Below the pieces are notes generated by a model. The model was not told the origin of the DNA. It did not search any database and saw only the letters and a list, made by a program, of their open reading frames with translations. A DNA stretch of 64,000 bases from Branchiostoma belcheri (Eukaryota > Chordata > Leptocardii > Amphioxiformes > Branchiostomatidae): assembly GCF_001625305.1 (NCBI RefSeq), contig NW_017803080.1:180681-244680 (forward strand). Reading direction: 5' to 3'. The position numbers and the translations under genes were made by a program. This document shows, one piece after another, positions 37,204 to 49,551 of the stretch (its first letter is position 1; each line of letters starts with the position of its first letter).

Positions 37204-37620
37204 AATATACCAAAAAAGCAGTTACTCAAGCAACTGGATATAATTTGGGAAATAGTAAGACGTTTCAGCTAGTATCCAATAGCTTTCGTCAGTGACTAAG
37301 ATGAGATACCTGAGGGAAAATGCAGGTTTATAACCACAACCTATGGATTAATATGCAATATCATCCAAATGTTTAAGTGCCTGTGAGATCTACCCCTTGG
37401 CCCCCTTCCCTGTTGAGGGTGGGGTTGTACATTCTTTCATATATTGCCTCTTTAACACCCCGTTCCCACCAGCGTGTTTCGCGGTCTAAGATATCCGTGG
37501 ACTCGAGTTTGAAAGAGTGACCCTGGTTGTGTTGTAGGTGACGTGAATACTAGCTGAAACGTCTGACTGTTTCCAAAATCACATCCAGTTGCTTGAGTAA
37601 CTGCTTTTTGGCGTATCTTA
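37204..37620 (-). mobile_element. Penelope-like GIY-YIG fragment between inverted repeats
   Basis: 37204-37285 and 37545-37620 are inverted copies of a sequence containing GCAGTTACTCAAGCAACTGG and AGACGTTTCAGCTAGTA. Between them, on the - strand, 37310-37520 reads D-I-L-D-R-E-T-R-W-W-E-R-G-V-K-E-A-I-Y then N-P-T-L-N-R-E-G-G, the conserved C-terminal part of Penelope-like GIY-YIG proteins. Better preserved than the copies at 1.2 and 3.9 kb. Such elements often carry inverted terminal structures. Confidence 0.75.
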
Positions 37621-38232
37621 TTACCAAGCTGTCTAACCTTCATGACAGACTGATATACCTGTCGCAAATTCTAAATTCTATAGTTTTAATTGCTGGTATT
37701 TCTTGGACGTTGACTAAAAGTGGAAGGGATACTCGGCTTTGGAGCAATGTGTGTAACTATCCGTAAAAGAGTATTCTTGTGTTTGCATTTGATTATTTGT
37801 TTATTGAGTGCTACGTTGTCAGTATCTGTATCAGTCTGTATAGCCGGTTTAGCCGTCGGTCTACGTAACATCATAACACATTCACAGACACGCAAGATGA
37901 CAGCAACTTATATCATATTACACCTGAAGACCTATTACAACTGTCCACATCTAACTACACGCGTGTATTTAGTAAGAGAACCCGCATTAATACAAACATG
38001 GGAGTAGTGTTTTAGATAATGTATAGATAAATAACCTTGTATTAATTAAGACTTCAATACTGCATTTTGCTACTATATTCTTGGTAATAAGTTGGTACCC
38101 TGCTCCATGTGTTTATTAGCTAAACAAGGTTGCTGAATCAATTGCTATGTGATATTTATAATTTTTACGTACGTAAAATAATGATAAGTGTCCGTAAAGT
38201 AATGATAATAAACAAAACTAGGTATATTCAGG

Positions 38233-38300
38233 TGTGATTTAAGCTGGTGTGTTACACCGAAGGGCGGTTATACCGGCTATATTGATCCAGATGCAGATCC
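38233..38300 (-). repeat. SINE-like repeat copy (KPV-stop motif family)
   Basis: On the - strand contains AGCCGGTATAACCGCC and TTCGGTGTAACACACCAGCT preceded by 'ggatctgcatctgg'. The same order occurs at 39355-39420 and, more diverged, at 43985-44050. Confidence 0.6.
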
Positions 38301-39354
38301 AACAAATAAAGTTGACTTGGCCCTTTGTCCGTGGATAAAAACAGGTGTTCAGTAAATATAATGAGGTCACTAAAAGGTAAAATGTCTCCAGCGTCCTTCA
38401 AAAAACACACATGTTTACCGACTGGTATACAGCATTGTTGAGCTGATAGCCTAAGCAGTCCAGATGAATTGACTTTTGATAGTATGCAAATACTCTCTGC
38501 TAACTTTGCGGTATTATTAGTAATCCATTGCTGTTACTATGGTCCAAAACAAACACACTCACCCGATAGGTGTCTTGTGCTAAAGCAATATTATTGTCTA
38601 GGATTGCTACAAATTTACAGTAAGTACTACACAAACGGAGACTTTCTTTAGCTTTAGCTAGAATACTTAATCAGCAATTACCTGCTATAGAAAAATAATA
38701 ATACCCGATATTGTTCCATCCACAAACCAGTTTGGTCGTTGATAAGACTATTTAATTAGAAAAAAAAAACAATTTACAGTAAACAAGATATGTGTTTCCT
38801 GAGCCTATTGCCTGCTCTGAAACGACAATGATTAAAGATTAAAATATCTTAAAATGTACAACAAAGTATTCGTCAGTACGGATCTGTAAAATTTCCATCA
38901 GAAACAATGTTCCAAAGTTTTCCCCTTACAGGTATAGATACACGTATATAACTTATGGAACACCTATAAATTATTCCACTTATAAAGTATTATCTTTCAA
39001 TAAAAGTTTTGAGAAAACGAACGACTCCGACATACGTGTATACATTGAGAAATATTGCATCTTACGAAAACTTAGCTTCAAAGATACTCAGCAATAAAAA
39101 TACTCTAATATTTAAACAAATTCAATTATATGAACTTAAAAACTATACATAAAATTATTTGTCTGAAACGCGTGGTAAGCATAAGCGGACATAAATGTAT
39201 TTACTTGATAAAACTTATGTATTTACATAGAGGCAATACAAATTTTCCAAAGGAATATACTGTCTTTCTCGTTCTCTCTCTCTATCTCTTTTAAAGTATT
39301 TACATTTCCTCTCTGAGTTCTCTATTTTGTGGCAACAATACGATTATGGTTACT

Positions 39355-39420
39355 GGAGCTGGTGTGTTACGCCGAAAGGCGGTTATACCGGCTTCACAGA
39401 ATCTGATACAGAAGTTCTTT
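39355..39420 (-). repeat. SINE-like copy overlapping the 3' end of the D8C-EGF coding region
   Basis: On the - strand contains 'ctgtatcagattctgtg', AGCCGGTATAACCGCC and TTCGGCGTAACACACCAGCT, shared with 38233-38300. The gene's last residues (S-D-S-V-K-P-V) and its TAA stop fall inside this repeat. Confidence 0.6.
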
Positions 39421-42173
39421 TTACTTGACTACTAATAATACATGCCATCAAAATAATAAAGAGAGCAATCCCAGCAACGCCCGCCAGTAAAATAATCCAC
39501 CATGAAACTGCAAAAGAAAACGTCATATATTTTAAAGGGCGATGTATAGTACTGTATTCATTCATGTCTATTGCTTGAGAGAGAAAAATATACAATTGCT
39601 AGCATAGTATAACAAGTTGTAAGTAATTAAATGCATTATATCATTTACCCTATCACACCCTAAACTTTCCAGATTTAGTGTAGTTTAAGACTTTTTATGT
39701 CGGTAATTCGAGTAAAAGTAAATGCATGAAGATATGTATAAATAAAGATACAGCTGTTTCTTAAACCTAGAAAACGCTGAGATCATAAGAAATCTTACCA
39801 GCACAATATGATCCACCGTGTGTGTTGACACAGTCTGATTTGGCACCCGTGCAGACAGTCAAGCCTTCTGCACACTCATCTATATCTATTTTCGTAGAGA
39901 TGCACATTCAATAACACATATGAAAATAAAGTAGCTGGAACAACATTTATATTTGCCCTATCGGCATACAGCCCTCCAGTGGTATTCATATTAGAGATAT
40001 TACTTCGTACCGGGCTTCGAAACGTTTTGTAGTTATAAACTGACAATGTATTGACATAACCTGGAATAGAACAGAATAGAACAACATAGACCAATCCAAA
40101 CATATATCGTTAGAATCCATAAAATGATGTTATTTATTTGATGATACTGAGTATACCATCTTACATAAGCTGTATATATTAGTCGACACCATAGATTACT
40201 ATAAGGTAAGTAGTGGCATTATCTATCAGCTTAATTCTAGACATTTGAAAACATACTCTAATTAATAAGGAACAGTTACATTTTGTTGTCGATAACGGTG
40301 TGCAATTATAAGGATAAAAGTAGATTAAAGAAGATTATCGTTATTATCAGTGCAGCATGTTATAAAAAAAGCTCCAAACCAAACTGTTCATCAATATAAC
40401 TCTTAACCTTCACACTTTACAGAGCCCATTAACTAACAGCCAATACCTATGGGCACGCAACGTTAAAAACATGCATATCAAATTCATTGTAATCTTGTCT
40501 GACTGGTTGTTACAACAAACTATGCCTATTATGTCTCTCAAACCAATTAGCTGTGAAACCATGACAATATCACTTAAGAAGTATAAAGCTCACCTGTACA
40601 TGTATGGTTGTCAGGGTTCATCGTATACCCATCATTACAGCTGCAGTTATAACTCCCATCTTTGTTCACACAAATCTGATCGCATCCACTTGTTCCCGTA
40701 GAACACTCATCGATATCTGCAAAGCAAATGATTTATCATAAAATGAAATTCTTAGAAACTAGAGAAGTAAAATTTGCTAATTAAATGCATTATTTTTACC
40801 TTTCTACCTCTGGTCTAGCCCAACAAATCACTGTCATATGTATGGTGAGCAGCCTCTCTACCTCTTTTCTGCTGTATAATCAAATGTACCATGGTGACCT
40901 CTTGTCCAAGGGTATTGACTTTCATTGTATGGAGAAGAAGAAACTTAGCAGAACAATATGGTTTATTTCTGCAAATGTTTAAGTACACTTATGGCTTTCA
41001 GAATTAGGATTGTCAATATATATCTAATGCCATTTGCGACGGAGCTCATAAAATATAACATATCTAAGTGACATCACTTAACACCAATAACATGGATATA
41101 TCTAAGCTACGTTATCTACGCATTGATGCATCTAAGGCATTCTTGCATGTGGTAGGTTTCATCAATCCCCTCTCGATCGATTAAAAACCATATCATCCCT
41201 CTGACGTTTGAACATGAATTGCATCTACTGCATTCCGTACCTTCACATCCAGGGGTGTAGTCAGAGTTCAGTGACGTGTAGCCCGAAGGGCATGGAACCT
41301 CTGTACCTGATGAGAAAAAAAAGACATGACAGAATCAGCGTGTTATCATAAAAATAAATCTTGGCATATAACATTTGAATTTTACAAACAGCATCGGTGG
41401 TTTAAATAGCTAGATGAGATGTTGTTTAGACCCATTGCCATTAGTGGGTAACTTGATTTGACCTACCTGCACAGAAGGCATATGCACATTGGTGTTTTGT
41501 GTGCCCAAGCCCGTACACGAGAAAATCTGTACAGTTCTTCACTCCGACTGACATGCGCCAAATACAGCAGTCATCCGTACCGTCTGGGAGGACGTAATGA
41601 GCACACGCCTCCGTTGTAACGACTCCGTCGTTAACTGTAGGATTGTTGGCCAATTCGAGCCAGAGGACAATGCGTGTGCCACATCTGTTGATAGGTGGGC
41701 ACGTCAATGGTATTTCGTTTCCTGCAAAGATAGTACACCACTAGTCGAGATCTATACACTGTAATACTCTGCCATTATAAACATGCATTATTTTCTTTAT
41801 AAGCAGGGGGATCTAAATGTCTACTAAATATCATAACAATCGATCTACAGATTATCAACAAATGCTATTTAACAACGAATACAACCGCACACTACATGTC
41901 AATGTGTCTAATTCACTAATTACCTGCTGGGCTGTTAAATCTGTACCAGCCATAGACCAGGCTACGATCACACTCAGGACCTTCGCTAGGATTGTAAATA
42001 TGACCAACGCTTCTCCAAGGCTCCCTGAGGACACTGTGTTGGCTCGAATCACATGGGTCTTGACAGAAAGCTGTCCCTGTAAACGGTTTAAAAAGTCACA
42101 TATCAAAACCTACGCACCCACCAACTAAATATTCGTTTTACCCTTCTTTAGTTATCGTGTTCTCACACACACA

Positions 42174-42234
<61 letters not shown>

Positions 42235-42254
42235 ACACAGACACAAACACACGG

Positions 42255-42347
<93 letters not shown>

Positions 42348-43225
42348 GTTAGCCCTACAGTTTCGGCTATAAGATCAAGTTAAGGTCAATGTCCTTTTAA
42401 TTTTGGTTCAGCATTAAACATAAAATATCTTTATATCTTAAAGCATTAATCTTCAGATAGGTAAACATTCACCGTCAATACTAGTGACTTAATCAATACA
42501 TAATCCTTCAAGATGTCTACATTTGAATATCTCTATGTATTTCTCTGTGTCAGTCAATCTCAAGAGGCTGCGTGACCGAATTGCCCGGTCTAAATGGGGT
42601 TCAGGGTGACTCATTTTATCGCAAACATAGCAGTTAAAAGGAAAAGGCTTAAGGCCAGTAACCGTTAATGTTTAGTATGACAACGAAGAATGAAAGCGAT
42701 GCTACGACTCTGTGCTACAATTTTGTGTCAAACATTTGAATAAAACAATTTACTCAATAGATTCTCTCTGTGATGTAAAAACAAGCAAGTCCTGTGTACT
42801 AATAAAATAGAGTTAAATCGTTAATTGTCGCCTGAGAGGAACAAGAACCCCAAAGGATCTTTTTCGTAGTTGTCCTTCCTATGGAATATCATTTGTTTTA
42901 CCTTTACTTTGAAATAGTTGTTAGTCCCAGTGTTTTACTGACGCTTGAAAAGACAAACAAGATGGTCGCGAAAACAGTGCATTTAGCAGAGGAGTGGTCT
43001 ACAAAATACAAAATGGCGCTCATTCGATTGAACATGGCGGCGTGACAGTGTGAAAAGGAGCCGTTTTCTTCGTAACCTGACAAACATTTACATTAAGATA
43101 ATGACGTCAGGATACTTGGCACATTAGCATATTCGGCATAAGAAACAAATTACGGTGAAATTGCCGACAGACTTACCGAGGAAGGTGAGCAAAAATGTCA
43201 GGACGGATCTGGAGTATACCGACAT
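39383..43225 (-). CDS. D8C-EGF transmembrane protein (uromodulin/OIT3-like, no ZP domain)
   Basis: Seven exons: 43177-43225, 41924-42076, 41467-41721, 41241-41306, 40594-40716, 39799-39885, 39383-39507; all junctions phase 1; 285 aa. Exon 1 is a signal peptide. Exons 2-3 form a D8C domain: G-W-Y-R-F at the end of exon 2, then eight cysteines in exon 3 including R-C-G-T, a C-C-I-W pair and A-Y-A-F-C, as in uromodulin, GP2 and OIT3. Exon 4 is a 22-residue Cys-containing linker. Exon 5 is a complete cbEGF. Exon 6 is a shortened EGF with only four cysteines. Exon 7 encodes a transmembrane helix and a short tail ending K-P-V. There is no ZP domain, unlike vertebrate relatives. An alternative first exon may lie at 44727-44772. 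Predicted role: cell-surface Cys-rich protein; partners unknown. Confidence 0.88.
42165..42344. repeat. (AC)n microsatellite
   Basis: About 180 bp of nearly pure AC in the first intron of the D8C-EGF gene. Confidence 0.95.
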
Positions 43226-43959
43226 CTTTACAGTGGGGTCCAAAGGAATAAATGGCGTTGCCACGGCCTCCAAAGTTAAGAATTAACAGAAAAACGTTGA
43301 CGTGTACTTTGCACAGGTAAAAATTCTGAATGTTGTTTTCTTAAAAAGGTTAGTTCAACGTCTTCCCTCGGAACAGTATGGATCTCATCGTTGTAGTGGG
43401 TTTAATATGCAGTATGATACATGTTTTTATTTGTTATGGGGAAACAAAGGCAACCATGCCATGGTAACAAATGTTAATAAATAACGAAGACCATTAGATG
43501 ACTATTGAACGCCAAAATGCATTTAACGGGTCTATAAAAAATAAAAAACGGGTAACCGTAACGTTAAATCAACTGACAGCAATATGTGTTTTACTTCCAA
43601 AATAAGACTTAAAATGCATTAAATTATTCTTGATGATAAAATGATATTTTAGTCACTGAAGCTTGACAATGTGTAGGTTGTCATATTTTGAGTTACAATA
43701 TATGATTGTGTAAATATGGGCTTTTTATGTCTGTTAATCGCAAAATATAAGAAATGGATTATTCACAATAAGAATTCACACAAATATTGAATGTGTTGTT
43801 GTATATCTTTACATGGTGGACTTTTTTACCTGGTTTACCTAAAGTGATTGGAGATTACGTAATGACAAGATTTAAAAAATGTTTTCTTTTGAACACAAAA
43901 ACGACATATATCATTATTGCCAGGTGCGAAATCAACAACAAGCACTGTGTGCTGCCTGG

Positions 43960-44060
43960 CGCCGTGGACCAGGTAGCGGGTAACGAATTATATTATCTGT
44001 ATCTGCACAGCCGGTATAACCATTCTTCGGCTATACCTGGGTTACAAACCCAAAATTAGC
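43960..44060 (+). repeat. Diverged SINE-like copy
   Basis: Contains 'ctgtatctgcac', AGCCGGTATAACC and 'ttcggctatacctgggtta', matching the 38233 and 39355 copies but in the opposite orientation and more diverged. Confidence 0.5.
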
Positions 44061-44726
44061 ACACTGGACACAGAATATCTCAGTGAGCCTGGGTCTGGCC
44101 GGACGCCTTTGGAAAGGCTCTCCAGCATAGAGAGGAGAAGCTATGATTGATGACCCCTCACACCACAGGTAGCCTGTTACATGGTATCACCATTGGTCAG
44201 CAGGAGACAATCTTGGGCTCAACAGTTAATCATTAACCAGTCAATTTTTTAGATGTATTTGGAGTTTATTTGCCACAATAACAGCAGAATTTAACAGTAG
44301 AAGTAGTGTACAACCAAGGCTTTCCTGTTTGTTTAGGTAACAGTCCTCTGACACACCAGGACAAAATACACCTTATTTACAGTTTTATCTTATCTGCCAG
44401 TGAAGATTCAAAGATACAGCTGTGAGTTTTTAATCATAGCAGAGGTGTAAAATTGCTCCCTGTTGTTCCACCAATGGGGCCTTACGCTCAGATACTGATC
44501 GTTCGACTGGCAGGTCTATCTGATCCTACCAGACCCTTGCACACTGAGATATTTTGTGTCCAGTGCGCTTTGGGTCTGGAACCCAGGATATTCTTTCGGC
44601 GTAACACACAGTTATGTTTCAGATTCTATGTTAAAAGTACACATAGGATTATTTAATAACAGCTTATAATACTAATTCTTACAATATGTTTTCAATATTT
44701 ACCCCACAGAAGCAATTATTTCTTAC

Positions 44727-44772
44727 CTGCTATTAGTGCAATTAAAGACAGATTGAGTCTCCAATATCCCAT
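44727..44772 (-). CDS. Candidate alternative leader exon for the D8C-EGF gene
   Basis: ATG followed by 15 codons (M-G-Y-W-R-L-N-L-S-L-I-A-L-I-A) and one base before a good donor (GTAAGA). The peptide is a plausible signal sequence and the donor is phase 1, as in the leader exon at 43177-43225. It could splice to exon 41924-42076 from a second promoter about 1.5 kb upstream. It could also be chance, since such a short exon carries little information. Confidence 0.45.
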
Positions 44773-46898
44773 CACAGATATTTTAACAATCATGTAACAA
44801 ACGTCACGAAAATAAACAACCGATGACTGAAAATCATCGTATTTAATCAAGCTTAAACTAATATAATCAATTGCTGCAACACTTACACAGAAAGACAAAA
44901 AGGAAAATAATGCAGTGCATCACAGCCATATTCACACGGTAAGTGAGTGTCATGCGTTTCAAAGTCTCGATATTACACTCAAGTCTGGTTCTTGGCTGAC
45001 AGAATCCAGTTAAAAATTACCTCAAGTATTTAGATAAAGGAGCAAGAGGCCAGTACGCGGCCTGTGCATATAGGCAGGCAGGCATTTAGATAAAACGTAC
45101 ACCCTCCATTCAGAGGTCACACAATGATAAACCGCCACAGTGTTTGTACTAGAAAAATACTAGCAAAACATTTACTTGGATTGGGAAAGTTTTCCTTTTT
45201 TCACAATATATTTGCTTTAGCCGTCAGTTATTGTACAAAACAAACTTAGCATTAAGGTAGCCCTGTCTTTTATTCAATATTCAGGTTTCAAACTTATCAA
45301 AGGCCTTTTGCTACAGCAAACCTAGTTGCCAGGCAAGTTATTCACGCGAACCGACTCTTTGTTTTACGTAAAACGCTGTCGATACAGCTCAAATAGAGCT
45401 GCGACATTTTGTAGTAACGAGTCGGCACGGCCTCTTAACAGAAACCCAGTGTGCATGTTAATAGCCTGGTGTCCAGTCTCTATCCGGGTTGTGGCGGGTT
45501 TTCTTCGGGTTTACATAAGCTCTTTCCACCCGAAACAAGTAGGTTCCCCGTAGGTTTTTGCACTTCGGGAGTTAAATTAGCCCCATTTTGTTAACCCCCA
45601 GTGTGCAAAACTCCTACAGGCACACTTGCACTGGGTGGCCTGTTGATCTGGACGGGCGAAAACTATCAGAACCCCGTAAACAGCCTGCCCCAAACACGAT
45701 ACACTGGATACTAGGCTAGGGTGTGACATGAGTAATACCTGTAGCCATTACTCGTATTTTTCTCCAATTGCCTAATGTTAAATTAGGATTATTTCTGTCT
45801 TGTGTCAATAACCACGTGACAAAAGTTGTAATACACTATTCCTCACTGGCAGAGACATGTGAAAATTTTATTTGTACACATTTATTTAATACTCAGTCAC
45901 ATGTTTACACTCGTCGGATTACCCTTACAGAAAAATAATCAGATGTTTACTAACATGGAAGAAATCTAATCCGTAAAACAAACTTCGGTGTGCAAGCATG
46001 TTTGGTTTATGGTAATTGTAAACAGTTAAACATTGCGTGTAAGGTTAGACATCCTAGCAGGGCATTAGATCTATAACCCAATCTAAATTCGAAGGTATTT
46101 GACTAGAATAAATTACTAAAGCTGAAACAAGAAGCCACCAGTAATCGTCATGCATCTCGGATGCGTGTATCTTGTTCTTGAGATCGGTGGCATTTTGTAT
46201 CAATTGAGCGATGTTTGGCACAACTACACATTATAGCTGACTGATTGATTCTTTAGGAACATACACGTATGTATAATTGCAATAAATGGGATGTTTGTAA
46301 TCCCCGGTCTTAAGTCAACGGTACCTACATTAGCCATATACTAAAATAGAAATTTCGAAGATTATGGCAATAGATAAAGTCGACGCCATAGTACACACAA
46401 TCCAGGCCAGTGAGTGAAAGTTGAATACCCATTAAAAGGATGGCTTGTAACTGAGGTAAGTGAAATATGATAGTTGTGGATAGTATGCCGAGCCAAGCTA
46501 AGAGTATGTCGAGTAGTGTAAATGTGTGTAACTAAAGCTCCGTGAGAAGTATAGTTACTGGGCCTGCCTTTTGTAACACAGCTGTCCGATTCTAAAGCAC
46601 GCAAATCGTTTTGGGGCTTTAAAAGAGGCATTTAAGCAGTGACCAACTTTGGCATAGAAAGATCGGGTTGACCAAAATCATGTCAGTCAAACAGCTAACG
46701 AACTGCAGCGAATCTTAGTTGGTAATGGTAAAGGGAGGAATTTATGACTGTGTGACAGTGACCTAGATGTTAGGTCAGATAAGTCCATACCATCACAAAG
46801 TTTAAGGAAAATCTTTTCTTTGTAATAGATATTTGATCCACAATGTATATTGCATTAACACGCGTTTCTATCTTTGTGTATTCAGTAATACCACCAAG
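44773..46898. other. Head-to-head intergenic region
   Basis: Separates the divergently transcribed D8C-EGF (-) and EMI-EGF (+) genes. Contains one small MITE (45462-45718). No other supported gene; regulatory sequence for both genes probably lies here. Confidence 0.5.
45462..45718. mobile_element. Small MITE with 15-bp terminal inverted repeats
   Basis: Left end TAGCCTGGTGTCCAG and right end CTGGATACTAGGCTA are reverse complements with two mismatches. The element is 257 bp, GC-richer than its flanks, and has no coding capacity. No clear target duplication. Confidence 0.65.
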
Positions 46899-48629
46899 AT
46901 GAGGATGTTATTCAGGGACCTTTTTTGCCTGAGCCTTCTTGCTGTGATACCTGGCACACAGTAGGTATTCTGATAGCTGAAGTAGCAAAAAGCAGGGTTT
47001 GGACTTACAAAAACAAAATGTGATTTTCTGTAGAATGGAGTGACATAATGGTAAAACAGGGGCTCTAACGACTACATTCAGCTAGGAGCAATATACAAAC
47101 ATCCCTCTAAATATGAATACAATGTGATTTTTTACTTCTCTCCAAATCGTAAGTATTTTGATAGATGTTTTCATTTTCAGATGCTCTACATGTTTTCAGC
47201 CGTACCAATGTTCAGTCACAGAATCCTATCACGTTGGATATTACGTGTCCTGTGGAGCTTTTGGATGGAATTTATGCACCAGATACAGGTTAGGCATTTT
47301 AATAAATAAATGACGGAATTCCTTTTTAGAAATAGACCCTACATTACATGGTATACTAACGCCATAAGTGTAGTTCTAGGAAGTGAATCACAAAGTTACA
47401 AGCTGCTGCAAAGATAACTTTTTCTTTGATGCATTTAGATCAACATAGTTTTGTCCTTTTGTTTTCGGCTGGAAGAAATGCTACGTTGTTATGTGAGGTT
47501 GAAAATATATGCTGCTACTATTTATCTTATGAGACCAACGTAAATGTTTTAGGATCGCCTACCGCACAGCGTACAAGACATGCCAGCAATGCTGCCCTGG
47601 ATATGAGGGTAGTTCCTGTACAGGTCTGTACACTTCAATCATGGATTGCAAAAGCAACATACAAATAAAAATAGATTTTCCCCAGTTACAAGCACGATAT
47701 CTTGAGTACAACATTATATGTAAGAAGAAATGCTTATTTTCAAACGTTGACATCTTTTTGTTTTTAGATATTGACGAGTGTGCCCAAAACAATGGAGGTT
47801 GTGATCAACTCTGTGTGAACACACAGGGGAGTTTTTTCTGCACCTGTATGCCTGGTTACGAGCTGTCAGGGACTGTGAATTGCATCGGTACGTTGCGTTT
47901 TTTCCATGTCTCTACTAGTAGGTAAAAATCGTGTTAATTGCAATGCATTATAAATCTATAGATTAGGGCATCAAATTCTGGTCAAACTCGTCAAATCATT
48001 ACTGAAGCAAGAATTACATTTTATAGAATTCCCCATTTTAACTCAAATGATTAGGAAATTGTTATTCATTTTGCTCAAATGAGAAAATCCTATCGTACTT
48101 AGTAGTCTCTGATGAAAAAGAATTACTCTAAAGGGAGAACAACAGCATGTAGGTAGCTCAGACAGGGTGCACAGTTAAATACAACTTATGCAATTATAAA
48201 TTTATGCAATTGTAAATTTACATTAAACGTAATTTTATATTTCAAGATTTTAACTATCTTACAAATGTAATGAGAAGCATGAAACAGGTATATTTGTGCA
48301 GATAGGGCTTTAATTTGTATAATGGATGCAAATTGTCCATGATTGCATATTATTAAATGGGGAGAATCTCATACATACTGGTAACTTTTTTGAAATGTGA
48401 ATATCCACGAATTATCTCATTAGCAATGTACCAAGAAATTAAAAGAAATATTGTTTTGATGGTTATGGATAAGATGCAATAGTTAATGTCATTCTTTTCA
48501 ATTAAATAGACGTGAACGAGTGCTCTTACAATAACGGAGGATGTAATCACAACTGTGTTAACACGGAAGGAAGTTACAACTGTACCTGTTATCCTGGATA
48601 TCATCTGCTGGGGGCGCAGAACTGCACCT
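46899..48629 (+). CDS. EMI domain-cbEGF-cbEGF protein, possibly 5' part of a uromodulin-like gene
   Basis: Exons 46899-46960, 47181-47288, 47553-47623, 47768-47887, 48510-48629; phases 2-2-1-1-1. Exon 1 is a signal peptide (start M-R-M-L-F-R). Exons 2-3 make an EMI domain: [15 protein letters not shown] and [14 protein letters not shown] followed by C-C-P-G-Y-E-G, a textbook match. Exons 4 and 5 are symmetric cbEGF modules (D-I-D-E-C and D-V-N-E-C). The last donor (TGTAAGTAA) is strong and phase 1, but I find no further EGF exon in the next 11.8 kb. The next phase-1 coding exon on this strand is the D8C exon at 60442, so the gene may continue there. Secreted or surface protein; EMI domains often mediate multimer formation. 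Confidence 0.85.
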
Positions 48630-48880
48630 GTAAGTAACAGGTTATTTCTAGGTAAAGGCTTCAAAAGCAAATTCCCAAAAAGCCAGCTGTAAGTTCACAG
48701 AAGATTACAGGTGAGGAGAAAAACACCAAAGATAACAGGACGTTATCATTGAAAATTATCAAGTTTGATTTACATATGATACATACAATCGTCCAATGGG
48801 CGACTTTTACTTTGGGAGTTAGACCAGGTGTTATTTAAAGAGTATACTGCGCAGAAGACAAAATTAGAAGCAAGGAACAG

Positions 48881-48888
48881 TATAAAAT
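48881..48888 (+). promoter_or_regulatory. Putative TATA box
   Basis: TATAAAAT lies 42-49 bases before the ATG at 48930. Standard spacing would put the start site near 48912, leaving a 5' UTR of under 20 bases. Supports an independent promoter here. Confidence 0.4.
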
Positions 48889-48929
48889 GAACTTGTGAGG
48901 AGGTTTGGGCACGAAGACGGTCGTTAAAA

Positions 48930-48981
48930 ATGGGGACCTTTAGTTTGTTCGTCCTTGTTTGGTACTTTCTTCTCGGACCAG
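48930..48981 (+). CDS. Signal-peptide leader exon (start of D8C gene or alternative start)
   Basis: ATG in a good context (AAAATGG), 17 codons beginning M-G-T-F-S-L-F-V-L-V-W-Y and ending L-G-P, then a phase-1 donor (GTAGGA). It can splice directly to the D8C exon 60442-60843, also phase 1. It lies 300 bp after the last EGF exon of the EMI gene, so it is either the first exon of a separate gene or an alternative first exon that skips EMI and EGF. Confidence 0.65.
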
Positions 48982-49551
48982 GTAGGAATCCAATATACTG
49001 TTTTAAAAACGCTGTATCTTAATTCTCCATTTAAAGCCAGATCATTTTAGCGAAATTGATCGACGGATAGAAATCAACTTAAATATGTCCGCTGTTTAAT
49101 ACTCACAGCATAATTCCTTGATCACCATACATCTATTGGGAGCTCTAGAGTAATAGGCCATTGAGGTAAGAAAACTAGTCATCAACTACATTAAATCAGT
49201 TATTATACCTGGTTAGTTTATTGCATGCACTGCGATGCTTTTTCGCCATATTCCGTATAAAATGTATCCAGGTACAACAGACCATACTAATCATTTTGTC
49301 AGAATTTAATATAGTTTTATAGTTGTGTCCATTCCAAGTCACCCCGCGTTTTTAAAATGAAAATATTTTCTATTGTTTTCAAGTAATTCGCAAATATTAC
49401 AAATATTCTGAAATTATCATTAAAAAATTAGGTTCTCAAGTAGCATGTTTTCAAAAAATGTTGTAGGTTGTAATAATTTGCAAAAAATTCTAGAGTAAAA
49501 TAAAAATTTTGTTTCAAAATGTTTCGAATCGAAATTTAGGTTTTGAAAAAT

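Larger units (their letters stand above)
36514..39354. other. Intergenic region with Penelope-like remnant
   Basis: Between the small membrane protein and the D8C-EGF gene, both on the - strand. Holds the retroelement at 37204-37620 and a SINE-like copy at 38233-38300. The rest is AT-rich with no supported exon. Confidence 0.5.

Noticed and set aside
39876..40103. 75-codon - strand frame with a signal-like start in the D8C-EGF gene
   Set aside because: As a whole frame it overlaps the EGF exon out of register and has no domain. Only its first 14 codons plus a weak donor could be a leader exon, noted with the leader finding.
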